Shown here: piece after piece, positions 40,223 to 49,725 of the stretch
Layout: each line of letters begins with the position of its first letter
Numbering within the stretch: the stretch's first letter is position 1
Assembly: GCF_000378385.1 (NCBI RefSeq)
Contig: NZ_KB899667.1
Span: 1 to 64,000, forward strand
Source: Paenibacillus daejeonensis DSM 15491
GTDB lineage: Bacteria; Bacillota; Bacilli; Paenibacillales; Paenibacillaceae
Direction of reading: 5' to 3'
DNA length: 64,000 bases
The notes under the pieces: model-generated
What the model saw: the letters and a program-made list of their open reading frames with translations, nothing else
What the model was told of the DNA's origin: nothing
Databases searched by the model: none
Translations under genes and position numbers: made by a program

Positions 40223-42225
40223 TGCTGAACAAACTGATGTATGGTGTGGCGTATTATGATGAATATATGCCCTATGATCGCTTGCAAGAGGATATCGCAA
40301 TGATGAAGGATGCCGGTATCAATATGGTGCGGATTGCGGAGTCGACCTGGAGCACGCATGAACCGCACAACGGCGTCTTCGACTTCACGTCGGTTGACCG
40401 GGTGCTGGATGCCATGCATGAAGCGGGTATCCATGTCATCGTCGGGACACCTACCTATGCGATTCCAGCCTGGATGGTCAAGCAGCACCCCGACGTGCTT
40501 GCAGAGACACCCAGAGGCCAGGGCAAGTATGGCGCAAGGCAAATCATGGATATTACACACCCCGTCTATCTCTATTATGCGGAACGGATCATCCGCCGGT
40601 TGATCGAGCGGGTTAGCTGCCATCCGGCTGTCATCGGCTACCAGGTAGACAACGAAACCAAGCACTATGATACGGCAGGACCCAATGTTCAGGCACGGTT
40701 TGTGCAAGCGATGCGCGAGAAGTACGGGACAACGGACAAGCTTAACCATGCGCTGGGCCTGGATTATTGGAGCAATCGGGTCAATAGCTGGGAAGACTTC
40801 CCTTCGACAGTGGGGACGATTAATGGCAGCCTCGGCGCCGAGTTTGCCCGTTTCCAGCGACAGCTGGTTACAGACTTCTTGGCGTGGCAGGTCGCGCTCG
40901 TCAACGAATATAAGCAGGAGGGGCAGTTTGTTACCCAGAACTTCGACTTTGAATGGAGAGGCTATTCTTACGGCGTGCAGCCGCGGGTAGATCATTTTAA
41001 GGCAGCTCAGGCGATGGATATCGCTGGTGTCGATATCTATCATCCTTCCCAGCATGAGCTGACAGGCACAGAGATCGCGTTCGGCGGCGATATGGCGCGC
41101 TCGCTGAAGCGGACCAACTATTTGGTACTCGAGACACAGGCGCAGGCCTTCCCGCATTGGACACCGTACCCTGGACAGCTGCGGCAGTTGGCTTTTAGTC
41201 ATCTGGCTTCCGGCGCCAATCTGGTGGCATATTGGCATTGGCATTCGATCCATAATTCCTTCGAGACGTATTGGAAGGGGCTGCTCAGCCATGACTTCCA
41301 GCCCAATCCGGTCTATGAGGAAGCGAAGACGATTGGACGCGATTTTGCCAGACTTAGTGATCAACTTATCGACCTGCAGGTCGCCAACAAGGTGGCGGTG
41401 ATGGTCAGCAATGAATCCTTAACCGCGTTGGAGTGGTTCAAGCTGCCCGACGGCCGAACCTACAATGATGTGGTCCGGGCAATGTACGACCCCTTGTACC
41501 GTATGAATATCGGTTGTGATTTCATCCCGGCTGATGCATCGGAAGAATTGCTGGCTGAATACGAATTAATCGTCGTCCCGGCACTTTATGCGGCGCCTGA
41601 TGCCACGTTAAAGCGGCTGAACGAGTATACGGCTGGCGGTGGGCATGTGGTCTATTCCTTCAAGAGCGGCTTTGCCAATGATGCAGTGAAGGTCCGCACG
41701 ACGGTTCAGCCTGGCGTGGTAGCGGAAGCTTGTGGCGTGTCGTATACCCAATTCGTACAGCCGCATGAAGTGGGGCTGCGTGGTCCGCTGCTGCCGGATG
41801 GGGCAGAGGGCAAGGTTGTAGGCTGGATGGAGCTGCTGACAGTGACGACTGCCCAGGTGCTGGCGAGCTACGACCATCCGCAGTGGGGGGAATATGCGGC
41901 AGTCACCCATAACCGGTATGGCAGGGGGCAGGCTACTTATATCGGCGGCTTCCTCGATGCACAATCGATGCAGCGTGCGCTGAGACATGCGGTGACGGCA
42001 GCTGGCCTGTGGGGCCGGAACCAGGAGCTGTCCTTTCCGATCATTGTCCGCTCAGGCAGGAACCGACAGGGACGGCAGGTCAGATATTATTTTAATTATG
42101 CAGGAGAGCCAGCTGTCTTCACCTATCCGCATGAAGGAGGAACAGATGTCTTGCAAGACCAGCGCGTCAAGCAAGGGGACGCCATCACATTATCTGCCTG
42201 GGGATTTGCCATTGTCATTGAATAA
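40222..42225 (+). CDS. Beta-galactosidase, glycoside hydrolase family 42, cytosolic
   Basis: A 667-residue GH42 enzyme. The catalytic barrel holds the acid/base Glu145 in QVDNETKH and the nucleophile Glu304 in LVLETQAQ. A trimerisation domain (about 390-600) and a small C-terminal beta domain follow. There is no signal peptide. It would hydrolyse beta-galactosides brought in by the coupled importer. The frame runs upstream to 40108 in the permease gene, but the ATG at 40222 overlapping the permease stop gives the normal family N-terminus (MYGVAYYDEYMP). A terminator follows at 42232. Confidence 0.94.
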   Translation: MLNKLMYGVAYYDEYMPYDRLQEDIAMMKDAGINMVRIAESTWSTHEPHNGVFDFTSVDRVLDAMHEAGIHVIVGTPTYAIPAWMVKQHPDVLAETPRGQGKYGARQIMDITHPVYLYYAERIIRRLIERVSCHPAVIGYQVDNETKHYDTAGPNVQARFVQAMREKYGTTDKLNHALGLDYWSNRVNSWEDFPSTVGTINGSLGAEFARFQRQLVTDFLAWQVALVNEYKQEGQFVTQNFDFEWRGYSYGVQPRVDHFKAAQAMDIAGVDIYHPSQHELTGTEIAFGGDMARSLKRTNYLVLETQAQAFPHWTPYPGQLRQLAFSHLASGANLVAYWHWHSIHNSFETYWKGLLSHDFQPNPVYEEAKTIGRDFARLSDQLIDLQVANKVAVMVSNESLTALEWFKLPDGRTYNDVVRAMYDPLYRMNIGCDFIPADASEELLAEYELIVVPALYAAPDATLKRLNEYTAGGGHVVYSFKSGFANDAVKVRTTVQPGVVAEACGVSYTQFVQPHEVGLRGPLLPDGAEGKVVGWMELLTVTTAQVLASYDHPQWGEYAAVTHNRYGRGQATYIGGFLDAQSMQRALRHAVTAAGLWGRNQELSFPIIVRSGRNRQGRQVRYYFNYAGEPAVFTYPHEGGTDVLQDQRVKQGDAITLSAWGFAIVIE

Positions 42226-42231
42226 CATGAA

Positions 42232-42263
42232 GGGGTGACCAAGATGAGCGGTCATCCTTTTTT
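42232..42263 (+). terminator. Terminator after the GH42 gene
   Basis: GGGTGACC and GGTCATCC pair with a G-T wobble around AAGATGAGC and are followed by six T. Confidence 0.85.
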
Positions 42264-42389
42264 AATTGTGTGTGCCAAGAGATGAGGCCAGGTTTGCCCG
42301 GGTATCTACAAGGGAATAGTGGATATTTGTCGAATATGTAGAAGCGGCCGCTGGCTGCAGCATCTCGCTACAAGAAGGAGGCGGACCGG

Positions 42390-44690
42390 GTGCACAGAAA
42401 AAGCCTGTTTGTCAAAATGATTCTATTCGGCTGCGTCCTCAGCATTATTCCCGTTGTGTTCATCGGCGCGTTTTCCTATATTCAATCCTCCAAGCAGGTT
42501 CAGAACCGGGTCAATCAGGGGGAAGTTCAATTCCTGAGACAGGTAAATTCCAATATCGAGCTTGTACTGCAGACGGTAGAACACACCATGATCAAGATGG
42601 CGGACTCACAGGTCATGGAGGATGCATTATACAATAAATTGGAAGCGGTTAATTTTCAGCTGTACAACAACCTTCGCAGTGAAATTGTACATCTGCAATC
42701 CTTTGACACCAAGGTGGAGGAGGTCATCGTGTATAACGCGCGGCAGGACTGGCTGGTACGCAATTCGGGAATCAAACGCTTGAGTGAGTATCCGGACCGG
42801 GACACCTTTCTCTCGTACCTGGATATGGAATACCCGGCTGCCTGGACGCTTCTGAGCAAGCAGGATTTCGCAGAGGCGATCTCCAGTCATACGTGTCCGC
42901 ACCTGATCAGCTTCATGATCAAGCTGCCCAATGCGCCTACAGGGAAGTATGGGCTTGCCATGGCCAATATTCCAGCTTGTAGTATCGCAGCGATGATTAC
43001 GGACAGCGACCAGCCGGGTGAAGTCATCGTATTGAACAAGGAACGGCAGATCATGGTACACCGGGATACGGCGCAAATCGGGACACGATTGTCGGATCAC
43101 CCGGTCCTTGCCTCGGATATCGAATTTGCCGATACAGATGGTCAGTTGCAAGTGGAGCATAATAATCAGGCGTACAGTTTGACTTACTATAAGTCTCCCT
43201 TTAACGACTGGATTTATCTGTCCCTGGTTTCTATCGAGCATTTGACCAAGGAGTCACGGCAGATCGGCTGGCTGACCGTCTTCATCTGCCTGGGTATCAT
43301 CGGCTTCTCCATCTTGTTTGTATGGCTGGGCACGCGTAACCTGTATTCACCGTTTGACCGTCTGATGCAGATGATTGGAGGCCGGCCCTTTGATCGAACC
43401 AGCGCTCCCAAGAGCGAAGTGCAGGTCATTGAGGAGCATATCAAGCATTTGTTTCATTCCAATTCCCGCCTGGAGCATGAAATTCGCAATCACGCCCAGC
43501 AGATCAGTTCTCTGTTTCTCTATCGCTGGTTCAGCGGCAGCCTCCATCCGTCGGAGATTGACGAGAAGCTGACCTATTTTGGCTTCCGCGAATTGGCCGG
43601 CACCTGGAAGCTCATGACCGTGCTGGCTATCCAGGTAGACACGCTGGACAATACACGTTACGAAACCCAGGACAGCGAGCTGCTATTATTTGCGACCATG
43701 AATATTGCGGAGGAACTCATTCCCGCGAGCAACCGGCTGCCCGTGGTCATGATGGACCGTTCACTGGTCATTCTGGTGGGTTACGATCTGGATGAGATGG
43801 AGGCGGTGGAGGAGGCGTTCAGTCAATTAGCAGGAGAAGTCATGGCTGCGGTGGAGAAGTACCTTAAGCTGTCCATTAGCGTCGGTATCGCGCTTCCATA
43901 TCAAGATATCATGTTAACCCCCCGAGCGCATCAGGAGGCGCTGGAGGCACTCCGGCATCGGCTGCGGCTGGGCAAAGGCGTCATTATCCCGTTCAGCAGC
44001 GTGAATTCAGGCAAGCCTTCAGTCATTTACGAATATCCTGACCGGACCGAGCATGAGTTGATGGATGCCATTCGAACAGCCAATGAGGCGGAGGCGTTAC
44101 AAGCGCTGGGCAACTGGATGGAAGAGGCCACACAGGCGGTTAGTCATCCGGAATCGTATCAAATCTCGGTGGTGCGTCTGCTGAATCGTTTACTCATTGT
44201 AGGACAGGAAGCGGGAGTCAGCTTTGGCAAGACCGGTACCCATAAGGCTTCAGTCTATGAAGAGGTGCTCTCGCTGCATGTGAGCGAAGAGATCGAGGAG
44301 TGGTTCAAGGAGAAGCTAGTCATTCCGCTGGTCACCATCTTTGGCGAGCGAAGCGAGTCGCAGGACCGGAAGCTGTCGGAGAAGATCATTCATCTGATTC
44401 AGCATCACTATGATACGGAGTTCACACTGGAGGATTGCGCAGCGAAGCTGCATTATAACCCGAGTTATCTCAGCAGTGTCTTCAAAAAAGAAACCGGCCA
44501 CACCTTCAGCAGCTACCTGGCCATTTATCGTCTCCAGTTGGCAAAGCAATGGCTGACCGAAACGGATATGACGGTAAAAGATATTGCGGACCGGCTTCGC
44601 TACACCAACTCGCATAACTTCATCCGGGCGTTTCGCAAGCAAGAGGGGATGACGCCTGGTCAGTACAGAAGCCAATACGCCAAAGCCTAA
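42390..44690 (+). CDS. Membrane-anchored AraC-family regulator with extracytoplasmic sensor
   Basis: A 766-residue one-component regulator of the YesS/YtdP type. One helix at about 8-28, a Cache-like extracytoplasmic domain (about 30-290), a second helix (about 292-316, VFICLGIIGFSILFVWLG), a long cytoplasmic linker with a degenerate GGDEF-like region (about 400-540), and an AraC double helix-turn-helix in the last 100 residues (CAAKLHYNPSYLSSVFKKET, then IADRLRYTNSHNFIRAFRK). AAGGAGG precedes the GTG. It lies directly behind the GH42 operon but as a separate unit, and probably regulates one of the nearby sugar operons in response to an external sugar. Confidence 0.92.
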   Translation: MHRKSLFVKMILFGCVLSIIPVVFIGAFSYIQSSKQVQNRVNQGEVQFLRQVNSNIELVLQTVEHTMIKMADSQVMEDALYNKLEAVNFQLYNNLRSEIVHLQSFDTKVEEVIVYNARQDWLVRNSGIKRLSEYPDRDTFLSYLDMEYPAAWTLLSKQDFAEAISSHTCPHLISFMIKLPNAPTGKYGLAMANIPACSIAAMITDSDQPGEVIVLNKERQIMVHRDTAQIGTRLSDHPVLASDIEFADTDGQLQVEHNNQAYSLTYYKSPFNDWIYLSLVSIEHLTKESRQIGWLTVFICLGIIGFSILFVWLGTRNLYSPFDRLMQMIGGRPFDRTSAPKSEVQVIEEHIKHLFHSNSRLEHEIRNHAQQISSLFLYRWFSGSLHPSEIDEKLTYFGFRELAGTWKLMTVLAIQVDTLDNTRYETQDSELLLFATMNIAEELIPASNRLPVVMMDRSLVILVGYDLDEMEAVEEAFSQLAGEVMAAVEKYLKLSISVGIALPYQDIMLTPRAHQEALEALRHRLRLGKGVIIPFSSVNSGKPSVIYEYPDRTEHELMDAIRTANEAEALQALGNWMEEATQAVSHPESYQISVVRLLNRLLIVGQEAGVSFGKTGTHKASVYEEVLSLHVSEEIEEWFKEKLVIPLVTIFGERSESQDRKLSEKIIHLIQHHYDTEFTLEDCAAKLHYNPSYLSSVFKKETGHTFSSYLAIYRLQLAKQWLTETDMTVKDIADRLRYTNSHNFIRAFRKQEGMTPGQYRSQYAKA

Positions 44691-44710
44691 GTATAGAGCA
44701 TAGTAAAAAA

Positions 44711-44750
44711 GACATAGAGGAGAGGGGCCCCGAAGGGACCCCTCTCTATA
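44711..44750. terminator. Convergent terminator hairpin between AraC and Usp-like genes
   Basis: AGAGGGG and CCCCTCT pair around CCCCGAAGGGA. On the minus strand, TTTTTT follows the stem after a few bases (plus 44705-44710), so it most likely ends the minus-strand gene at 44789. Confidence 0.6.
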
Positions 44751-44788
44751 TAGTCAGCTCTGTGGAGATCTTGCTATCGGTGCGGGAG

Positions 44789-45220
44789 CTATACGCCTAC
44801 GCTAACCGGTGTCAGCACATCATTGCGCTCGACGGAAACCACATGCAGATCGATATCTTCAATCCGCTTGAGCAGCTCATTCACGATTGAACCTTGCATA
44901 ATTTCCTGCCAACGCGTTTGACCGCATTGACCGATGATTAGTTGGGTGATGCCGTGGTCTTTCGCGGTTTTTGCGATAAGCTCAGTAATCTTCTGATGCT
45001 CTGGCTGTCTGACGATTAGGGTTGCGCCTTGCTCCGAGCATTTCGCTTGCCAGGAAGCGATACGTGGTTGCAGCTCGGTTTCGGACTTGCCCGAAGGGGT
45101 AACCGCCAGCACATAGAGCGGTGACTCCAATACTTCGGCTAGCTGGCCTCCGCGGTCAATCAGTTTCTCTCCATTGGGTCCGCAAGAGATGCATACCATC
45201 AGTTTTTCGTCGTTTGTCAT
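44789..45220 (-). CDS. Universal stress protein/KdpD-like domain protein under c-di-AMP riboswitch control
   Basis: A 143-residue single-domain protein resembling the Usp domain of KdpD-type sensors: MVCISCGPNGEKLIDRG at the start and ITQLIIGQCGQTRWQEIMQG near the end, where the GxxxxxR segment binds phosphate. On the minus strand AAAGGAG lies about ten bases before the ATG. The 5' leader contains a ydaO/yuaA c-di-AMP riboswitch followed by a hairpin, so expression should fall when c-di-AMP is high. This riboswitch class commonly controls potassium transport and cell-wall genes, and a KdpD-like Usp protein fits potassium or osmotic homeostasis. The biochemical role is unknown. Confidence 0.88.
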   Translation of the reverse strand: MTNDEKLMVCISCGPNGEKLIDRGGQLAEVLESPLYVLAVTPSGKSETELQPRIASWQAKCSEQGATLIVRQPEHQKITELIAKTAKDHGITQLIIGQCGQTRWQEIMQGSIVNELLKRIEDIDLHVVSVERNDVLTPVSVGV

Positions 45221-45292
45221 TGTTATTCGGCTCCTTTAGTCATGTCTGACATGAGTTGATCGATCTAACCTGCTGGACGGTTTCACCATAAA

Positions 45293-45330
45293 GAACCCTG
45301 GGAGCAGAGAAATCCTGCTCCCAGGGTTCG
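45293..45330 (-). terminator. Expression-platform hairpin of the riboswitch
   Basis: AACCCTGGGAGCAG and its perfect complement form a 14-bp stem between aptamer and gene. On the minus strand only CTTTATGG follows, so the T-run is weak. Confidence 0.6.
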
Positions 45331-45349
45331 TGTATATCGAACGCACAGG

Positions 45350-45520
45350 GAGGTTCTTCTCTCTCAATACGCTTACGAGGTTAGCTGTCGGATTCGGGTT
45401 TGAGAGTACCCGTCCTTCTTACTTAAGGATTCACCCCTGAAGCTGGCTGCCGCTTCGTTTGGTTCCCCCGTTTCCTGATGCATCAGGAATTCAGCGCTTT
45501 GCTATGCGGTTTTGGAAAAA
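45350..45520 (-). ncRNA. ydaO/yuaA-type c-di-AMP riboswitch
   Basis: On the minus strand the diagnostic conserved segments occur in order: CAGGAAACGGGGGAACCA (plus 45460-45477), GGGGTGAATCC (45427-45437), then CCCGAATCC-GACAGCTAACC-TCG (45376-45398). The ends are estimated. It lies about 130 bases before the Usp-like gene, which it should switch off when c-di-AMP binds. Confidence 0.92.
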
Positions 45521-45716
45521 ATCTTACTCTTGGCATCTTACTCCTGTTTGCAGCCAATGTAAAACCCATTTTCGGTGATTTTAAGTCAAAATTCGTTCAT
45601 TCCAGGCGATGTAAGCGTATTAATCGGTTCAAGCCGTATGCAGACGGGCAAAAATCTTCTTTAAGCTCCTCTCTATACTATTCCCTATTTAAAAGGGTCG
45701 TAATCATGTTTTTTCG

Positions 45717-45761
45717 ACAAAAATGGCCCATTCTGCTCGAAAAAGAGCAGCAATGGGCCAT
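45717..45761 (-). terminator. Terminator of the secreted GH66-GH31 unit
   Basis: ATGGCCCATT-GCTGCTC and GAGCAGAATGGGCCAT pair on the minus strand (one bulge) and are followed by TTTTTG. It lies just after the GH31 stop codon at 45773. Confidence 0.9.
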
Positions 45762-45772
45762 AAGTCTCGTTA

Positions 45773-48700
45773 TTACTCGTTCAAGGTCAGCTGGACTTCA
45801 TCAATATGCAGTGTACTGAAGCCCGGCGAGTCGACATAGAAGCCGACATCAATAACCCCGCTGGTGACGTTGATGTTGTCGATGACAATCGTCTTCCAGA
45901 CGCCGTCATTGCTGATGTTAAAGTACAGTGGCGAGCCGCCGTAATCCTGTACTTCAGCGCGTGCGGTAGTCGGCGTCGCGTTCTTCAGCCGCACCTTGGC
46001 TTCGAGCCGATACGAGGCATTGTTCACGGGCACGTTCACTACCTGATGAATGCTCTGCTGGTACGCGTTATCGCTGTGGAAGTAGGCTCGCTGATTGCGC
46101 CGGGCTGGACCTTCCGGCGGATGAAGGGCTGTGCCGTTATCAATACCGAAGGCTGAAGGCTGGCCGGTCGGCTGCCACTGTGTCCAGTTGCTGTTAAAGG
46201 CTGTGTCGCGCTCAAAGTCACCATTGTCCAGCAGATTACGCTCACTGGTTAGCGTGGTGATGGTTCCTGCGGAGACGGTCAGACGATCAAGATTGACATT
46301 GCCGCTATTGCCACTGTTTCTGCGGAAGCTGATCGTGTTCCGGCCGGCCGTCAGTGTGGCCGTCATCGTGTGCTCGTTCCACAGGTTCCAGTTCATGCCG
46401 GGACTTGGGAAGCTAACGGTTGATGGTGCAGCACCGTTCACAATAGCGCTCAGCGTCTGGGTGGCGGCGGTGCCGTTGGCATACCGGAGCGACAGGTTGT
46501 AGCTGCCGGCGCTCGGCACATACACATCAAACGTCGTATCGGAACCGATGCCGGTCATGCCATCGACAAAGGCTGCGCCTTGGTAGAACCAGTGGTTCTG
46601 GTTGGTCGAGGCGCCGCCAGCAAGCCGGGCGCTTTCGGCTGCATACTCGGCCTGAACCGGCTCGAATGGCACACGGATGTTATCCAGATTGACCCCGCCG
46701 CTGTCGCCAGCGTCGGTATCATATTTGTACGTAATGATGTTCTGTCCTGCGGTCAGCGGCAGGGTCGTCGTTGCTGTCCCCCATTGATTCCAGGCACCCG
46801 TACCGGCAAGCGACAGCTGTTGCACGCGGTCGCTATTCACGTAGACGCTCAATGTCTTGGCTGTGCTTGAACCGTTAGCGTAGCGCAGATCTACTTCATA
46901 GTCTCCGCCTACAGCTGTGTTGGCATAGAAGGTAACGGCTGCGCCCGGCAGGTCGAGCTTATCGACAAATCCGGAGCCGGAGTACCCGCTGTGGTTGGTA
47001 TTGATGCTCGCTCTGGTCGTTGGCGTCGTGCCCGAGAGCGAGGCGTTTTCGGCTTCGTAAGTGGCATGTGTAGCTGCGACAGGCGCTGAGCCGCTCACTT
47101 GAATGGTGGTGGCGGATGAGGCCGCTGCGGGAACTTTGACATAGGTGACGTCGCCGTAGATATCCCGGCCTGTCGCCCAGCCGCTGCCTGTGGCTGCTTG
47201 CAGCGCATTCAGATCGCTATAGGCGGTCAGTGCACTGCTCGCTGCTGTAACAGCGGTGCCTGCGCGGCCATGGATTTTGAGCAGATAGTGCTCGACATCC
47301 GGGATATAGCTGCCCGAGCCTGCGCCCACTTCGACACGTACGCTGGTGCCCAGGTTCTGGGCGGTAAGCTGCTGCTCGAAGGAGCCGCCTGTCTCATAAT
47401 CGTAGCTGCTGCCGTCGTCGTCATAGTACGTGAAGCTCGTCTCAGCCGTGCTTGGGAAGATATCGACGTTTACAGTAGTCACCGTTTCCTGGTCGACATA
47501 GTCCAGCACCTGCTGGTTCGGAATAATCGCGCCTTGCTTCACGAAGAGCGGAATGTCCGTCCACGTATCGGCGTTGACCGGATAATGGATCGTCTGGCCG
47601 CCGTTGTACACATGGCCGCGATGGTAATCAATCCAGGTCCCGGCAGGCAGATAGATCTGCTTGCTATGCTGCTCTTCGCCGAGGACAGGGGCCACGAGCA
47701 GCCAGTCGCCGAACATCCAGGCTTCGGTATAGTCGGCTGCCTGCGGATCGTTCGGGTAGTCGAAGAGCAACGGCTTGATCAGGCCCAGGCCCGTCTCGCT
47801 CGCTTCGCGTTCATAGGCATACATATAAGGAATCAAGGAATAGCGTGTGTGCATAACCGCCTTGGAGACTTCCTCGGCTGTCGCACCGTACAGCCATGGC
47901 TGGCGCTGCTGATTGTAATTGCCATGGACCCGGAAGACCGGGGTGAAGGCACCGAACTGCATCCAGCGCGTATATAGCTCCGGACTCGGGTTCGGCCCGC
48001 TGGAACCGCCCAAGCTGTTGAAGCCGCCGGTGTCCATGCCCCACTTGGGTTGTCCCAGATTAGCCGAGGAGAGCATAATGCGCGGCTGCTCCTGCATGCC
48101 TGGGGCCCAGTTGAAGAGCTCGCCCTTGTAGAACTGGGTGCCGATATCGCCGGACCAGAGCGTCGTGCCATAGCGCTGCGCACCAGGGTAGAAGCTGCGG
48201 GCCGTCTGCCAGACGCGGACCCCGTCATTGGTATAATCGCGTTGGCCGTCATACATGGCCTGCGAGGTGAAGGCGGTCGAGAAGTTGCCGAACCAGTATT
48301 GCGCTGCCCCGGAGTCGACCTTGTCGGTCTCATCGTTCCACCAGCCGACGATGCCTTTGTCGAAGGCGTCGATCGAGTTCTCCCACCACCAGTCGCGGGC
48401 GGCCTGTGGATACGGGTCGAAGCTGCGTACGGTGACAGGAATGAAATAATCGGTATATTCGTTGTGTCCAGGGTAGAAATAATTATTACTATCTGCATCA
48501 TAGTATTGCTGAGTCCGCTGATTGCCGAAGTCGCGCGTAATGATCCGCGGCTTGCGGATCCCAATCATGTGGATGCCTTGCTCCTCCATGTTGTCCTTGA
48601 GCGCCGTCGTCGCGGCATCCGGGAAGTTATCCGTATTCCAACGGAACTCGCCGTAATTGTCCTCGCCGTAGCGCATCCAGTCATAGTCGAGAGCGAAAGC

Positions 48701-49618
48701 GTCTATCGGGATGTTGCGGGCCCGATAGCCGTCCACATGCGCTTCCATCTCGGCCTGGTCAATTCCCCATTCGAAGTTCATGAAGCCAAGCGACCACTTC
48801 GGCAGCATCGGTGAAGTGCCGGTGACCTGAGCATAGGAGGTCATGATCTCCTTGGGCTCGCCGACCATGATGTAGTACTCGACATTGGTCTTCGTATAGC
48901 GGCGGCCTTCGGTCGGGGTGCCGCCATAATAGAATTCCAGCTTGCCGGTTGTATCCGAGTACGGATAGCCACCGTCGCTGTCAACGAGTACACCGTAGCC
49001 AGCCGTCGACCACATGAACGGGCCGCCAGCGTCGCCTTGCTGACCGGCATGGGCCGGATGATCCGAGTTGTTGCGCAGCAGGCCGCCTACATCCTCCTGG
49101 GCGTTGAAGCTGCGAATCCCGTAGATATTGTCCGTGCTATTGCGCAGGAAACGCACGCCATCCTCGAAGACACCGCCAGTGGAAGGCTCCCAGAGCAGCG
49201 TGGTGCCGTCGGCTTTTTTGACAGTCATACGTGCCGGGCTTCGGGTAATCTCGATCCGCATGCGCGGTGTCGTGACGAGAATCGGATCGCCCGACGTGTC
49301 GATGGTTGCGCCTACGGCGTCCCATGAGGCGTCCGGGTCAATCATCGGGGTGCTCGGCGAAGGTGTGGTACCGGACGGGCGGTAGTCGACCCGGAACAGC
49401 TCCTCGCTCAACACGTCCAGATCGAGTATGTCGCTGGCACTCGTGCCGTTGTCAAGGGTCAGGGTGAGGCTGTCGCCGCTGGCGGTGACAGCCGTCACGT
49501 TGCCAAGGCCAGCTGCCGCTGCCTCTTGCCATGGCGGGACAATCGGCAGGATCAGCGCCAGAGCAAGCAGGACGGCCAGCATGCGCCGCACGAAAGGCTT
49601 GTGGACAGGTAAAGACAT
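45773..49618 (-). CDS. Secreted GH31 6-alpha-glucosyltransferase-type enzyme with CBM35, CBM35 and CBM61-like modules
   Basis: A 1281-residue exported enzyme. The signal peptide covers residues 1-35 (basic MSLPVHKPFVRRM, then a hydrophobic core). The GH31 catalytic region (about 45-770) has the nucleophile Asp429 in GWWNDE and the acid/base Asp491 in LWSGDIG. Two CBM35-like modules follow (about 850-985 and 990-1120, both ending in NLD) and then a CBM61-like module (about 1130-1281). This exact architecture is the one I recall for the Paenibacillus sp. 598K 6-alpha-glucosyltransferase, which makes alpha-1,6-glucosyl chains from starch for cycloisomaltooligosaccharide synthesis. GGGAGG seven bases before the ATG at 49618 fixes the start. 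It is downstream of the secreted GH66 gene. Isomaltosyltransferase or alpha-glucosidase activity is the alternative. Confidence 0.9.
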   Translation of the reverse strand: MSLPVHKPFVRRMLAVLLALALILPIVPPWQEAAAAGLGNVTAVTASGDSLTLTLDNGTSASDILDLDVLSEELFRVDYRPSGTTPSPSTPMIDPDASWDAVGATIDTSGDPILVTTPRMRIEITRSPARMTVKKADGTTLLWEPSTGGVFEDGVRFLRNSTDNIYGIRSFNAQEDVGGLLRNNSDHPAHAGQQGDAGGPFMWSTAGYGVLVDSDGGYPYSDTTGKLEFYYGGTPTEGRRYTKTNVEYYIMVGEPKEIMTSYAQVTGTSPMLPKWSLGFMNFEWGIDQAEMEAHVDGYRARNIPIDAFALDYDWMRYGEDNYGEFRWNTDNFPDAATTALKDNMEEQGIHMIGIRKPRIITRDFGNQRTQQYYDADSNNYFYPGHNEYTDYFIPVTVRSFDPYPQAARDWWWENSIDAFDKGIVGWWNDETDKVDSGAAQYWFGNFSTAFTSQAMYDGQRDYTNDGVRVWQTARSFYPGAQRYGTTLWSGDIGTQFYKGELFNWAPGMQEQPRIMLSSANLGQPKWGMDTGGFNSLGGSSGPNPSPELYTRWMQFGAFTPVFRVHGNYNQQRQPWLYGATAEEVSKAVMHTRYSLIPYMYAYEREASETGLGLIKPLLFDYPNDPQAADYTEAWMFGDWLLVAPVLGEEQHSKQIYLPAGTWIDYHRGHVYNGGQTIHYPVNADTWTDIPLFVKQGAIIPNQQVLDYVDQETVTTVNVDIFPSTAETSFTYYDDDGSSYDYETGGSFEQQLTAQNLGTSVRVEVGAGSGSYIPDVEHYLLKIHGRAGTAVTAASSALTAYSDLNALQAATGSGWATGRDIYGDVTYVKVPAAASSATTIQVSGSAPVAATHATYEAENASLSGTTPTTRASINTNHSGYSGSGFVDKLDLPGAAVTFYANTAVGGDYEVDLRYANGSSTAKTLSVYVNSDRVQQLSLAGTGAWNQWGTATTTLPLTAGQNIITYKYDTDAGDSGGVNLDNIRVPFEPVQAEYAAESARLAGGASTNQNHWFYQGAAFVDGMTGIGSDTTFDVYVPSAGSYNLSLRYANGTAATQTLSAIVNGAAPSTVSFPSPGMNWNLWNEHTMTATLTAGRNTISFRRNSGNSGNVNLDRLTVSAGTITTLTSERNLLDNGDFERDTAFNSNWTQWQPTGQPSAFGIDNGTALHPPEGPARRNQRAYFHSDNAYQQSIHQVVNVPVNNASYRLEAKVRLKNATPTTARAEVQDYGGSPLYFNISNDGVWKTIVIDNINVTSGVIDVGFYVDSPGFSTLHIDEVQLTLNE

Positions 49619-49643
49619 AGATATACCTCCCAATTTAGTAGTT

Positions 49644-49713
49644 GTTCAAAAAGGCCACTTTTGATCACGATGTATTTCTGGGAAGCATTTGCTGAAAAGC
49701 GACCTTTTTGAAC
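49644..49713. repeat. 70-bp foldback element between the GH66 and GH31 genes
   Basis: GTTCAAAAAGGCCACTTTT (49644-49662) and AAAAGCGACCTTTTTGAAC (49695-49713) pair over 19 positions with two mismatches around a loop of about 32 bases. It looks like a small inserted intergenic repeat (MITE-like); it may also affect GH31 expression. Confidence 0.8.
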
Positions 49714-49725
49714 TTGATTTAAGCC

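Noticed and set aside
40180-41364. 394-codon minus-strand frame opposite the GH42 gene
   Set aside because: Antisense to the GH42 catalytic domain with no ribosome binding site and no recognisable motif.
45478-45819. 113-codon plus-strand frame between the Usp-like gene and GH31
   Set aside because: It runs antisense through the riboswitch leader and the GH31 terminator, has no start signals, and its translation resembles no protein known to me.
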